From assembly GCA_015654825.1 (NCBI GenBank), contig JAATGE010000027.1, forward strand, positions 1 through 10,794: a stretch of DNA of 10,794 nt. Reading direction: 5' to 3'. Source of the DNA: Rhodospirillales bacterium. Its GTDB lineage: Bacteria; Pseudomonadota; Alphaproteobacteria; Acetobacterales; Acetobacteraceae. Position numbers and translations under genes: made by a program. Shown here piece by piece: positions 1-6,086 of the stretch. The notes under the pieces are model-generated. The model was not told the origin of the DNA. It saw nothing but the letters and a program-made list of their open reading frames with translations, and did not search any database. How positions within the stretch are numbered: position 1 is the stretch's first letter; every line of letters starts with the position of its first letter.

Positions 1-134
1 ACGGCTTCGATCCCGACACCGATTTGAAGCGCAATAGTTGGGGCATGCTGGAGTGGGCCGGAAATAAGCCGGAGCTTGAGCGTGAGTGGGACCAATATTT
101 GCGGTCCCGGCGAGAGGATGACAACTGCACCTGA
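1..134 (+). CDS. 3' end of an unidentified gene upstream of the tail module (partial)
   Basis: An open frame enters from the left edge (first complete codon at base 3) and ends at TGA 132-134, giving 43 C-terminal residues. They are hydrophilic, rich in Trp, Glu, Arg and Asp, and end in a run of charged residues, so they look like a soluble helical tail. I do not recognise the family. The stop codon forms part of the GAGG Shine-Dalgarno of the next gene, so the two are translationally adjacent and probably co-transcribed. By position it could be a head-tail joining or head-region protein, but that is inference only. Confidence 0.6.
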   Translation, partial: GFDPDTDLKRNSWGMLEWAGNKPELEREWDQYLRSRREDDNCT

Positions 135-143
135 GGATAGCCT

Positions 144-953
144 GTGGCCGATGTTGCGGACGTGGAAGCGGCCCTGATCGCTGCGGTGCTGGCGGCATTG
201 TATCCGAACGGTGCCGGGGCGCCGAGTGCGACGGGCAGCCCCGCCCGCGTTTTTCGCGGCTGGCCAACGACGAGCCTGCTGACCCAGGACCGCGCGGCGG
301 GCGCGGTCGACATCAGCGTATTCGGGGTGCCTGGAACCACCCGCAACACCACGCGCTGGGGCATACAGATAGCCGAGTTGCCGAGCCAGCCGAGCCTCAC
401 CGTCGGCGTAAGCGGTAATTCAGCAACTTTTTTCGGCACCGCCGCAAAGGGCGATCTGGCCGGCGTTCTGGTGACGCAGACTGCCTACGTCTATCAGGCG
501 CAACCGGGAGACTCCGCCGCCTTGGTCGCGGCCGCACTGGCGGATCTGATAAGAGCCGACCAGATTTGCTGGCTGACACAGGCAACTCTGACCGTTCCGG
601 GAGTTGCCGACCTGGTGGCACGTACGACGAGCGCGGTGGCGGCACTCGAGGAATGGGGGCGGCAGGAGCAGGAGTTCCGGATCGCCGTGTGGGCAGGTTC
701 GCCCGCCGCGCGCGACAGCACCGCTTCGTTGGTCATGCAAAGCCTGGCGCCGGTTGCGTTTCTGACGTTAGCTGACGGGACGGGCGGCAGGTTGCAGTTT
801 CGCGGCACAGCCAATCTCGATGGCGATCAGGTTGCATCGATTTATCGACGCGACATGATTTTTGTCGTTGAATACGGAACAACGCTGCTGAACACCAATC
901 CGACCATGCTGTTCGGCGACCTTGTTTATAATGGGTCGGTTATTGTGGCGTAA
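144..953 (+). CDS. Probable phage tail-completion protein (Mu gp37/K position)
   Basis: This 269-residue protein starts at GTG 144, with GAGG at 133-136 as ribosome binding site; no ATG has a comparable site. It has an N-terminal alanine-rich helical stretch (about residues 1-20) that includes LYPNG. A variable middle follows, and the C-terminal part is beta-rich and includes YRRDMIFVVEYGTT (about residues 233-246). I see no signal peptide, membrane span or enzymatic motif. It lies two genes before the sheath, where Mu encodes gp37 and other phages encode the tail terminator that caps the tube and joins it to the head. The role rests mainly on gene order; at 269 residues it is longer than the small terminators I know. 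Alternatives are a neck protein or a tail protein specific to this phage group. That the gene is real is fairly certain; its exact function is not. Confidence 0.65.
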   Translation: MADVADVEAALIAAVLAALYPNGAGAPSATGSPARVFRGWPTTSLLTQDRAAGAVDISVFGVPGTTRNTTRWGIQIAELPSQPSLTVGVSGNSATFFGTAAKGDLAGVLVTQTAYVYQAQPGDSAALVAAALADLIRADQICWLTQATLTVPGVADLVARTTSAVAALEEWGRQEQEFRIAVWAGSPAARDSTASLVMQSLAPVAFLTLADGTGGRLQFRGTANLDGDQVASIYRRDMIFVVEYGTTLLNTNPTMLFGDLVYNGSVIVA

Positions 954-966
954 TGGAGATATTCGA

Positions 967-1131
967 ATGGACGCTGTTCTGATTGTGGTGCGCCCATTCG
1001 GCGGCCACGGTGTCGGCGATGTCATTGCCGATGCCGGCCAGATGCGTGAAGCGTTGGCAGGCGAACACGCGCGCGACGTAGTGCGGGTGGCTGTACCACC
1101 GAAGCCACCGCAGCGCCGGCGGGAGGTCTGA
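967..1131 (+). CDS. Small conserved-position protein before the sheath (Mu gp38/DUF2635-like)
   Basis: A 54-residue reading frame starts at ATG 967, preceded by GGAG at 955-958 with good spacing. The open frame extends back to an ATG at 922, but that start lies inside the previous gene and has no Shine-Dalgarno. The protein begins MDAVLIVVRP, continues with a glycine-rich segment and an amphipathic stretch, and ends in a proline/arginine-rich basic tail. In Mu-like phages a protein of about 50 residues (gp38, DUF2635) commonly sits directly before the sheath gene and has a similar Val-Arg-Pro near its start. The match here is by size, position and general look, not by a diagnostic motif. Its last codons carry the GGGAGG ribosome binding site of the sheath gene, so the two are tightly linked. 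The molecular role is unknown. Confidence 0.6.
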   Translation: MDAVLIVVRPFGGHGVGDVIADAGQMREALAGEHARDVVRVAVPPKPPQRRREV

Positions 1132-1133
1132 GC

Positions 1134-2708
1134 ATGGCAATTTATCAGCAAGGCAATCTTAACACGACGGCGTTGGTGGTACCGGACCTGTACGTGCAGG
1201 TGGTACCGCCGCAGAACCTGGTATTGAATGGTGTTCCCACCAATCTAATCGGTGTGGTCGGCACCGCAAGCTGGGGGCCGGTCAATCAACCAGCGGTAGT
1301 CGGAACCATGGCCGATTATGTCGCCAATTTTGGGCCGGTGCTGGTCCGATCGTACGACATGGGAACCCAGGTCGCGACCGCAGTTCAGCAGGGCGCCGCC
1401 GATTTTCGATGTGTTCGCGTGACCGACGGGACGGATACTGCCGCAAGCTACGCGATCGCGTTCCTGAATGGTGCCTATGCCGTTTTGCTGACTGCGCGTT
1501 ATACTGGCAACCGGGGCAACAGCATCAGCATTTCCCTGGGTAACGGATCGCAATTCAACACCTGGCGCCTGACCATCGTGATGCCGGGCCAAGTACCCGA
1601 GATATTCGATAACATCCCGGCGGTAACGCCTGCGCAATTCTGGGCGGCGCTGGTGGCTGCTGTGAATAATGGCAATCGCGCGTTGCGTGGCCCGTCCCAG
1701 CTGGTGGTGGCGACCCTCGGGTCGGCAACAAGCGTTGCACCGACGGCTTTCGCTGGCCAAACATTGCTTGGCGGCACTGACGGGGCCGCCGCGATCAGCG
1801 CCGCAATATTGGTGGGGCAGGATATAGTGCCGCGCCAAGGCATGTACGCGCTCCGTGGCCAGGGCTGCAGCATTGGCTTGCTGGCCGATACGGAGCAGCC
1901 CACGCAATGGACCACCCAGGCCGCATTTGGCGAGTCCGAGGGGCTGTACATGATCCTGACCGGGCCGCCCGGGGATACCATCACCGATGCGGTGACGGTA
2001 GTTCAGCAGAGCGGATTGGATTCCTTTGCAGCCAAAATGATGTTCGGTGACTGGGTGTATTGGTCTGATCAGGCAAATGGCCTGATCAGGCTCGTATCAC
2101 CTCAGGGGTTCGTGGCCGGACGGCTGGCTAATCTTTCGCCAGAACAGTCCAGTCTGAACAAACCCCTGTACAGCGTTGTGGGAACGCAGCACGCCGGTGT
2201 ACCGGGTAGCGGTCAATCGGCAACCTACAGCGAAGCCGAGTTGCAAACGCTTGTTTTAGCCGGAATCGATGTTATCGCTAACCCACAACCCGGCGGGGCC
2301 TACTGGGGGGTTCGTATTGGCCACAACAGTTCTAGCAACCCCGCGACAAATGGGGACAATTATACCCGCATGACCAATTACATAGCCGCGACGCTGGCGG
2401 CCGGAATGGGACAATTCGTTGGCCAGGTCATTAACACAACGCTATTTCAACAAATTCGGTCGACGGAACTAAGCTTTCTGCAGACATTGCTTAGTCAGGG
2501 GATACTCGCGCGTGCAGCGGATGGCAGCATTCCGTTCTCCGTCATTTGCGATGCCAGCAACAATCCGCCAAGCCGGACCAGTCTGGGGTATGTGCAAAGC
2601 GACGCGCAGGTGCAGTTCCAAGGCATCAATGAAAAATTTATTGTGAATGTCGAAGGCGGGCAGACTGTTGTCGTGCAGAGCCAACTTCTGCCCGGCGGAC
2701 CGGTGTGA
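1134..2708 (+). CDS. Contractile tail sheath protein (Mu gpL / P2 FI type)
   Basis: This 524-residue protein polymerises around the tail tube and contracts on infection to drive the tube through the host envelope. The N-terminus has the usual sheath start: a loop with VPPQNLVLNGVPTN, then the VGVVGTASWGP-type strand (about residues 40-50) and a FGPVL segment. The C-terminal domain carries the family pattern YWGVRIGHNSSSNP, then NYTRMTNYIAATLAAGMGQF (about residues 400-420). The end, EKFIVNVEGGQTVVV, matches the C-terminal arm that links neighbouring subunits. ATG 1134 has GGGAGG at 1121-1126, overlapping the end of the preceding gene. Length is normal for the family. A strong perfect inverted repeat lies inside the gene at 2065-2089. 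The tube gene follows only after a 308-base gap, whereas the two usually lie close together. Identification is secure. Confidence 0.95.
   Translation: MAIYQQGNLNTTALVVPDLYVQVVPPQNLVLNGVPTNLIGVVGTASWGPVNQPAVVGTMADYVANFGPVLVRSYDMGTQVATAVQQGAADFRCVRVTDGTDTAASYAIAFLNGAYAVLLTARYTGNRGNSISISLGNGSQFNTWRLTIVMPGQVPEIFDNIPAVTPAQFWAALVAAVNNGNRALRGPSQLVVATLGSATSVAPTAFAGQTLLGGTDGAAAISAAILVGQDIVPRQGMYALRGQGCSIGLLADTEQPTQWTTQAAFGESEGLYMILTGPPGDTITDAVTVVQQSGLDSFAAKMMFGDWVYWSDQANGLIRLVSPQGFVAGRLANLSPEQSSLNKPLYSVVGTQHAGVPGSGQSATYSEAELQTLVLAGIDVIANPQPGGAYWGVRIGHNSSSNPATNGDNYTRMTNYIAATLAAGMGQFVGQVINTTLFQQIRSTELSFLQTLLSQGILARAADGSIPFSVICDASNNPPSRTSLGYVQSDAQVQFQGINEKFIVNVEGGQTVVVQSQLLPGGPV
2063..2091 (+). repeat. 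Perfect inverted repeat / predicted mRNA hairpin inside the sheath gene
   Basis: Bases 2065-2074 (CTGATCAGGC) pair with 2080-2089 (GCCTGATCAG) as ten Watson-Crick pairs around the 5-base loop AAATG. One G-U and one G-C pair extend it to 2063-2091. Because the core TGATCA is itself palindromic, the two arms are also near-identical direct repeats. No U-run follows, so it is not a standard intrinsic terminator. It is fully coding (Trp-Ser-Asp-Gln-Ala-Asn-Gly-Leu-Ile-Arg) and may be chance. Confidence 0.6.
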
Positions 2709-3016
2709 CGTTGGCCGGATACATCGCCACAGGCGTAGGAGCATTGCGAAGACGGCCCGTCGGCGCACTGCCGCCATAATTGGCACCCTGCGGGACACGG
2801 CCTCTGTACCGCGTGTGGTCGGGGTGATATCGACCCCGCGGCCTGCCGAAACAAGTATCGGAGCAGAAAAAAATATGGGGTCTGGAGGTACTGGCCCCAA
2901 TCGGGTTCTAGTGGCAAAGCCTAAGCCTTCGCCTTAAGTTAACCAGCATGCCGACGAGCCGGAGCTACATCGACATGGCGCCTGCCGTTGATTGACCGAT
3001 CCGGAGACAAGTCACC
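2709..3016. other. 308-base gap between sheath and tube genes, no convincing gene
   Basis: Sheath and tube genes are usually adjacent, so this gap is odd. A GTG at 2705, overlapping the sheath stop as GTGTGA, opens a 24-codon frame ending at 2779. The frame one base back is open across that point to TAA at 2935-2937 and includes VPRVVGVISTPRPAETS and a KPKPSP end. Joined, they would make a protein of about 77 residues, which fits a small gene broken by a frameshift, but no slippery heptamer is visible. A 6-bp hairpin (2820-2825 with 2833-2838, 7-base loop) is present without a U-tract. A short frame at 2948-2995 (15 codons) has no clear binding site. GGAG at 3003-3006 serves the tube gene. 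I see no promoter or terminator. Confidence 0.5.
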
Positions 3017-3445
3017 ATGCCAATCAATTCGTTTTCTATCGGACGCGATTGCCAACTGGTCGTCATGGGGCCGTTCGGGCGGGTGGACCTGACTTACGTC
3101 ACCGGCTTCGAAAGCCGGCAGGTTACTCAATCAATCCGGCTTGATCGGTTGGATGGCGTACCGATGGGCGCCGAACTGCCGAAGGGGTGGGAGGGGAGTT
3201 TCGACGTGGAGCGCGGCACCAGCGCGGTAGACGATTTTGTTGCGACTACCGAGCAGGCGTTTTTCACGCAGGGATTTTTGCCCGCTGGAACCGTATACCA
3301 ATACGTCACAGAGGTCGATGGATCCACCTCCACCTACCAGTATAACGGCGTCGTCTTCAAGCTTGCCAACTCCGGTAGCTGGAAAGGCGATAGCAGTGTT
3401 CGCCAGCGATTGGAATTCTTTGCCACGCAGCGGCAGAGGTTGTAA
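3017..3445 (+). CDS. Phage tail tube protein (Mu gpM / P2 FII type)
   Basis: This 142-residue protein would form stacked hexameric rings that make the inner tail tube, the channel for DNA or effectors. It begins MPINSFSIGRDCQLVV and continues with GPFGRVDLTYVTGFESRQ, a strand-rich N-terminal half typical of tail tubes. A charged, aromatic-rich second half follows (GWEGSFDVER, then YQYVTEVDG and YQYNGVVFKL) and the end is basic, with RQRL. Size and position after the sheath fit the family. ATG 3017 has GGAG at 3003-3006. Its stop overlaps the next start as TAATG (3443-3447), so translation of the chaperone gene is probably coupled to it, which would suit a tail pathway needing tube and chaperone together. 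The assignment rests on fold-like pattern and gene order rather than one diagnostic motif. Confidence 0.85.
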   Translation: MPINSFSIGRDCQLVVMGPFGRVDLTYVTGFESRQVTQSIRLDRLDGVPMGAELPKGWEGSFDVERGTSAVDDFVATTEQAFFTQGFLPAGTVYQYVTEVDGSTSTYQYNGVVFKLANSGSWKGDSSVRQRLEFFATQRQRL

Positions 3446-3789
3446 TGGAGACACCATCTCAACTGTTGCTGGCTGCGGCTGCGCAACTGGGAACGATATC
3501 CGATGCGGCAGGGCGCCAACTGACTGTGCGTCGATTGACCGCCGTGGATCGCTTGCGACTTTTCAAGGCGCTGGGGGCGGAACTGGCACAGAATCCGCCC
3601 TATTTCGGCATGGCCGCCCTGGCAGTATCAGTCGTTGACATTGACGGCGTGCCGGTACCACAGCCGCAGACCGAAGGCCAATTGGAAAGTCTGGTTCAAC
3701 GCCTCGGAGAGGACGGCATCGAAGCGGTTGCGCGTTTGTTCGAATTGAGCGAACCGGTGCGGCCAGGTGAGACCGCAACGGGAAACTGA
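3445..3789 (+). CDS. Tail assembly chaperone, unshifted product (lambda gpG / Mu gp41 equivalent)
   Basis: This 114-residue protein is the zero-frame product of a frameshifting gene. It is a soluble, largely helical protein; the visible segments include LTVRRLTAVDRLRLFKALG (about residues 26-44), a mobile Gly/Pro loop with DIDGVPVPQP, and a final helix EAVARLFEL. A short tail ends PGETATGN. In lambda, P2 and Mu the equivalent protein coats the tape-measure protein and, with its longer frameshifted form, brings tube subunits to it. The start ATG overlaps the tube stop (TAATG). The last two sense codons, GGA AAC, are the slippery site itself, directly followed by TGA. The 'LTV..LTA.DRLRLFKALG' style and the gene's place between tube and tape-measure candidate support the call. 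Confidence 0.88.
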   Translation: METPSQLLLAAAAQLGTISDAAGRQLTVRRLTAVDRLRLFKALGAELAQNPPYFGMAALAVSVVDIDGVPVPQPQTEGQLESLVQRLGEDGIEAVARLFELSEPVRPGETATGN

Positions 3790-3956
3790 GTAGGCACCCC
3801 GATCTCGTGGATTGCCTGTATCTGGTCCGGAACGGGGTGCCATTCGACGTTGCCTTTTCGCTTTCCCTGGATGACCGGCTGGCGTGGATCGTTGCAATGG
3901 GTTCGTTGGACGGACTGGCTTTCGATTGGAAAAACCGGGTCTGGGTTGAAGTGTAG
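3445..3956 (+). CDS. Tail assembly chaperone, -1 frameshift fusion (lambda gpGT / P2 E+E' equivalent)
   Basis: The predicted product is 170 residues: 114 from the zero frame up to AAC 3784-3786, then 56 from the -1 frame read from 3786 to TAG 3954-3956 (join 3445-3786, 3786-3956). The extension begins LSRHPDLVDCLYLVRNGVPF and ends with WKNRVWVEV, including an ALALS-like helical segment DVAFSLSLDDRLAWIVAMG. It reads like a compact folded domain comparable to the T domain that contacts tube subunits in lambda. The -1 frame is closed upstream by TGA 3768-3770, so the shift must occur between 3771 and 3789; the slippery heptamer lies exactly there. The only alternative start in that frame is a GTG at 3807 with no Shine-Dalgarno. 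The fusion is therefore well supported by sequence, although not measured. Confidence 0.85.
3780..3841 (+). promoter_or_regulatory. Programmed -1 ribosomal frameshift signal (slippery heptamer plus stem-loop)
   Basis: The heptamer G GGA AAC at 3780-3786 has the canonical X XXY YYZ form. Slipping back one base lets both tRNAs re-pair as GGG AAA. The zero-frame stop TGA follows at once (3787-3789). After a 6-base spacer (3787-3792), GGCACCCCG (3793-3801) pairs perfectly with CGGGGTGCC (3833-3841), making a 9-bp, mostly G-C stem with a 31-base loop. Heptamer, spacing and stem all match the known architecture of stimulated frameshifting; lambda uses the closely similar GGGAAAG. I saw no clear pseudoknot partner for the loop. 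Confidence 0.88.
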
Positions 3957-4030
3957 CGAGCGCGGCGCGCAGGCGCACGAGGATGCCTGCTAACGCGTAC
4001 TGAACGCGGCTTGGGAGCGGGGACAGAATC

Positions 4031-5188
4031 ATGGTGCCTATGCACGCTATCGGGCTGGCTCTGGCGCTACCGGGCAAGCTTGCGGCAGCGCTGACAAAGA
4101 CTAGTCGGCACATCGATATTGCGTTGATGGGCGCCACTCGCAACAATCAATCCAACATTCGGGCTTCTATTCCCGGCGGCCAGACCTATTCCGAAGTCAT
4201 GTCCAAACTGCCGCCGAGGATGCGGGCGGCCCACGCAGGACAAGTCGCAGGTGGCGTTTTTGGCGCCGCGGCGTATAGCCGCCCCGACGCGCACCGTGAT
4301 GCGCCTTACGGCGCGCCATCGCGCCACGCGGCCGACCGGAGCCTATCGGGCACGCAATATGATCAGCCGGGCACCCGCATCGCGACAGCGCTTACGAACG
4401 GCGTACCGCGGCCAACTCGGACGGGGAGCCACTTCATTTTGGGCAACCGCTCGGATGAACCGATTTCAGCCGAGACCCGCGCGCCACAGTTTGCAGATCG
4501 TTTAAACGTCGTGACGTTCCGCTCCCTGCGGGCGGCCTCGGGCATGCCGAGCGAAAGGTCCCGGCGGGCGCAGCGCGCAGCCGTCAGCGACACAGCCATT
4601 TGGGGGGCAGGTGCCCCCGATACCGCGCTCGCCGGAAGTCCTCCAACATCTGGTGCTCGAGGGATGACCAATGAGCGAGCCATATCTGCACCCGGCGCGG
4701 CCAGTCGGTCCGGTATAGCCTCTTTCGAGCGCGGCAGCGGGATAGTTGACCAGACCGTCGCACCGATGGCGATCGCGAATTCGCGGGCCGAACAAGATCG
4801 CAAGTCCGCGGGACCCGCACCGACGCCGTCAGTTGATCCCGCCTTCGCACCCGTTCGCCGGCCCACCGGTAGCGTAACGTTTGGAGATTCCGCGGTTCCG
4901 ACGACTTTGCCACTCATGAGACCTCCCGAGAATTGGTCCAGTCGCGGCACTGGCGCGTCTGCTGCCACCGGAAGCGGCCAGCACCCTGCGGATATGCCGA
5001 AAAATAGCGAGGCCGGCACGTCGGACAACAGTGGCCCGACGCGGGGAGATGTGTTTCTGGACGGGACCCTGGTCGGCCGCTGGATGGCGAAACGATTGGC
5101 CCACGAGGTCGGGCGGCCGCCGAGCGGCGGCCCCGCGTTTGATCCTAGCAGGAGCCCGTTCCCGCCCGGCCGCATGATAGGGGGCTGA
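4031..5188 (+). CDS. Putative tape-measure-position protein, low complexity, conserved-looking C-terminus
   Basis: This 385-residue protein starts at ATG 4031, with GGGGA at 4019-4023. A second ATG three codons on is possible. The N-terminus (about residues 1-85) is mixed, with a helical, hydrophobic ALALPGKLAAALTK stretch and an AGQVAGGVFGAAAY segment. Residues about 85-335 are Ala/Ser/Pro/Gly/Arg-rich with little predicted order. The C-terminus (about 339-385) becomes compact: DVFLDGTLVGRWMAKRLAHE, then RPPSGGPAFDPSRSPF. It lies exactly where the tape-measure protein is encoded, after the frameshifting chaperone and before the baseplate genes. However, it lacks the long helical, coiled-coil and hydrophobic content typical of tape measures, and no larger candidate exists nearby. 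It may be a short or diverged tape measure or a linker protein. A long antisense frame overlaps it but looks like a codon-bias shadow. Confidence 0.6.
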   Translation: MVPMHAIGLALALPGKLAAALTKTSRHIDIALMGATRNNQSNIRASIPGGQTYSEVMSKLPPRMRAAHAGQVAGGVFGAAAYSRPDAHRDAPYGAPSRHAADRSLSGTQYDQPGTRIATALTNGVPRPTRTGSHFILGNRSDEPISAETRAPQFADRLNVVTFRSLRAASGMPSERSRRAQRAAVSDTAIWGAGAPDTALAGSPPTSGARGMTNERAISAPGAASRSGIASFERGSGIVDQTVAPMAIANSRAEQDRKSAGPAPTPSVDPAFAPVRRPTGSVTFGDSAVPTTLPLMRPPENWSSRGTGASAATGSGQHPADMPKNSEAGTSDNSGPTRGDVFLDGTLVGRWMAKRLAHEVGRPPSGGPAFDPSRSPFPPGRMIGG

Positions 5189-5226
5189 CACCTCGAAAAG
5201 CCGATCACTGCGAAGGTTGGCATAAA

Positions 5227-5901
5227 ATGGCTCTCATTATCGGCGATGTGACGCTGGACGGTTTCGAGATTTCGGGGTCGATACGCTTCGGCGGCAGGCA
5301 GGCCCTAGTCATTCACCGGCTGCCAGGTGGCGGGCGGGTCATCGATGCCCAGGGCCCGGACGATTCCGATATCGTATGGAACGGGATTCTCACTGGTAGC
5401 GATGGTGCTGATCGGGCACGCGTGCTGGACGGTTTGCGGCGGAGCGGTGCAACCGTGGCGCTCGCCTGGGATAGCTTTCTAGTCGCTGTCGTTGTCGCCG
5501 AGTTGGTGCTGGAATTTCTCAATCCATGGTGGATTCCGTATCGGATCCGCTGTGTTGTCGCGCCGGGGATGAGCGCAACTGCGGGCGGCGGCACCAGCTC
5601 GCTGGAGTTGGATATTCTTACAGATATTGGCGTTGCCGCGAACTTCGTCGATATCGGCGCAACCGCGGTGGCGCTGAACGCAACGGGTGCTTTAGTCGGT
5701 GGTACGTCCGCCTACGCCGCAGCCTATGGCGCACTCGCAGGCCTGTCAGCGAGCATCGATGCAAGCATCGCAACAGCGGAGTTGGGGGTGCCGAATGACA
5801 TACCCGGTTTGCTCGTCTTAACCGCGTCCCTCGCCAACCTCTGCGCGGCGCGTGGCTATGTGGCGCGGGCGGGTGCCAATTTTCAGCTGTCTGGGTCGTA
5901 A
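5227..5901 (+). CDS. Baseplate-proximal tail protein in the Mu gp43 / P2 gpU position
   Basis: A 224-residue protein starts at ATG 5227 with AAGG at 5213-5216. The first half has a strand-rich pattern: FEISGSIRFGGRQALVIHRL, then GGGRVIDAQGPDDSDIVWNG, then a helix RARVLDGLRRSG, followed by VALAWDSF and NPWWIPYRIRCVV. The RFGG...IHRLPGG...DxVW...PYRIRC pattern is what I associate with gpU/gp43-like tail proteins ('DNA circularisation N-terminal' type), although that name says little about real function. In Mu this protein sits at the hub end of the tail. The second half is an alanine-rich helical region (about residues 125-205) of unknown role, including an AAAYGALAGLSASIDAS stretch. The stop overlaps the next ATG as TAATG (5899-5903). 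Function is inferred from position and the N-terminal pattern; the reading frame itself is convincing. Confidence 0.72.
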   Translation: MALIIGDVTLDGFEISGSIRFGGRQALVIHRLPGGGRVIDAQGPDDSDIVWNGILTGSDGADRARVLDGLRRSGATVALAWDSFLVAVVVAELVLEFLNPWWIPYRIRCVVAPGMSATAGGGTSSLELDILTDIGVAANFVDIGATAVALNATGALVGGTSAYAAAYGALAGLSASIDASIATAELGVPNDIPGLLVLTASLANLCAARGYVARAGANFQLSGS

Positions 5902-6086
5902 TGCAAACCATAACCATTGGCAATACGACGTTGTTTTGGGTCGCGTGTCAATATTTCGGAGATGCGACTCAGTGGGATCGCATCGCGACTTTGAACGGCA
6001 TTCGCGATCCCTGGCTTACCGCCCTGACGACGTTACGGTTGCCATCTTCGAAAGCGGCGACTGGAGGTGCGCTTGGCATCGTCTGA
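5901..6086 (+). CDS. LysM-like tail protein X (P2 gpX type)
   Basis: A 61-residue protein starts at ATG 5901, overlapping the previous stop (TAATG). It has the compact LysM layout of the gpX family: an early strand with TLFWVACQYFGD, then QWDRIATLNGIRDP, then LTTLRLPSSK, matching the LysM pattern of a hydrophobic strand, 'YG(D)...W..I...N.I.DP' and a final hydrophobic/proline strand. In P2 gpX is a small tail protein and in tailed phages such domains lie in the hub region near gpD; a direct peptidoglycan-binding role is possible but not shown here. The gene overlaps the start of the hub gene by 14 bases if the TTG start there is used. Phage Mu has no separate gpX, so its presence makes this module a Mu-like order with a P2-type insertion. 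Confidence 0.82.
   Translation: MQTITIGNTTLFWVACQYFGDATQWDRIATLNGIRDPWLTALTTLRLPSSKAATGGALGIV
6063..6075 (+). promoter_or_regulatory. Strong Shine-Dalgarno selecting a TTG start for the hub gene
   Basis: GGAGGT at 6063-6068 is the most complete ribosome binding site in this part of the operon. Five bases separate the end of GGAGG (6067) from TTG 6073-6075. The in-frame GTG at 6067 overlaps the site, so it cannot be the start that the site serves. The site lies within the coding region of the upstream gpX gene, so the two genes overlap. Confidence 0.65.

Noticed and set aside
922..1131. Longer version of the pre-sheath gene from ATG 922
   Set aside because: That ATG lies inside the previous gene without a Shine-Dalgarno, whereas ATG 967 has GGAG at the right distance.
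1245..1984. Long antisense frames opposite the sheath gene
   Set aside because: They lie wholly inside a secure sheath gene and have arginine/alanine/serine-rich compositions with no recognisable domain.
2820..2838. Hairpin in the sheath-tube gap as an intrinsic terminator
   Set aside because: Only six base pairs and no following U-run, and a terminator between sheath and tube would make little sense in a co-expressed tail operon.
2647..2937. 96-codon + strand frame starting inside the sheath gene
   Set aside because: Its ATG lies in the sheath C-terminus with no ribosome binding site, and its first part is a shadow. Only the portion after about 2743 is worth attention, and it is reported with the gap.
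3807..3956. Independent gene from GTG 3807 in the chaperone -1 frame
   Set aside because: There is no ribosome binding site; a canonical slippery heptamer with a stimulatory stem explains the frame better.
3957..4030. Small gene between the chaperone extension and the next gene
   Set aside because: The only ATG frame there is six codons long; the stretch otherwise holds only the downstream ribosome binding site.
4363..5223. 286-codon open frame on the - strand opposite the tape-measure candidate
   Set aside because: It covers the low-complexity part of a + strand gene in GC-rich DNA, has no convincing binding site, would be the only long gene on that strand, and its proline/arginine/serine-rich composition is that of an antisense shadow.
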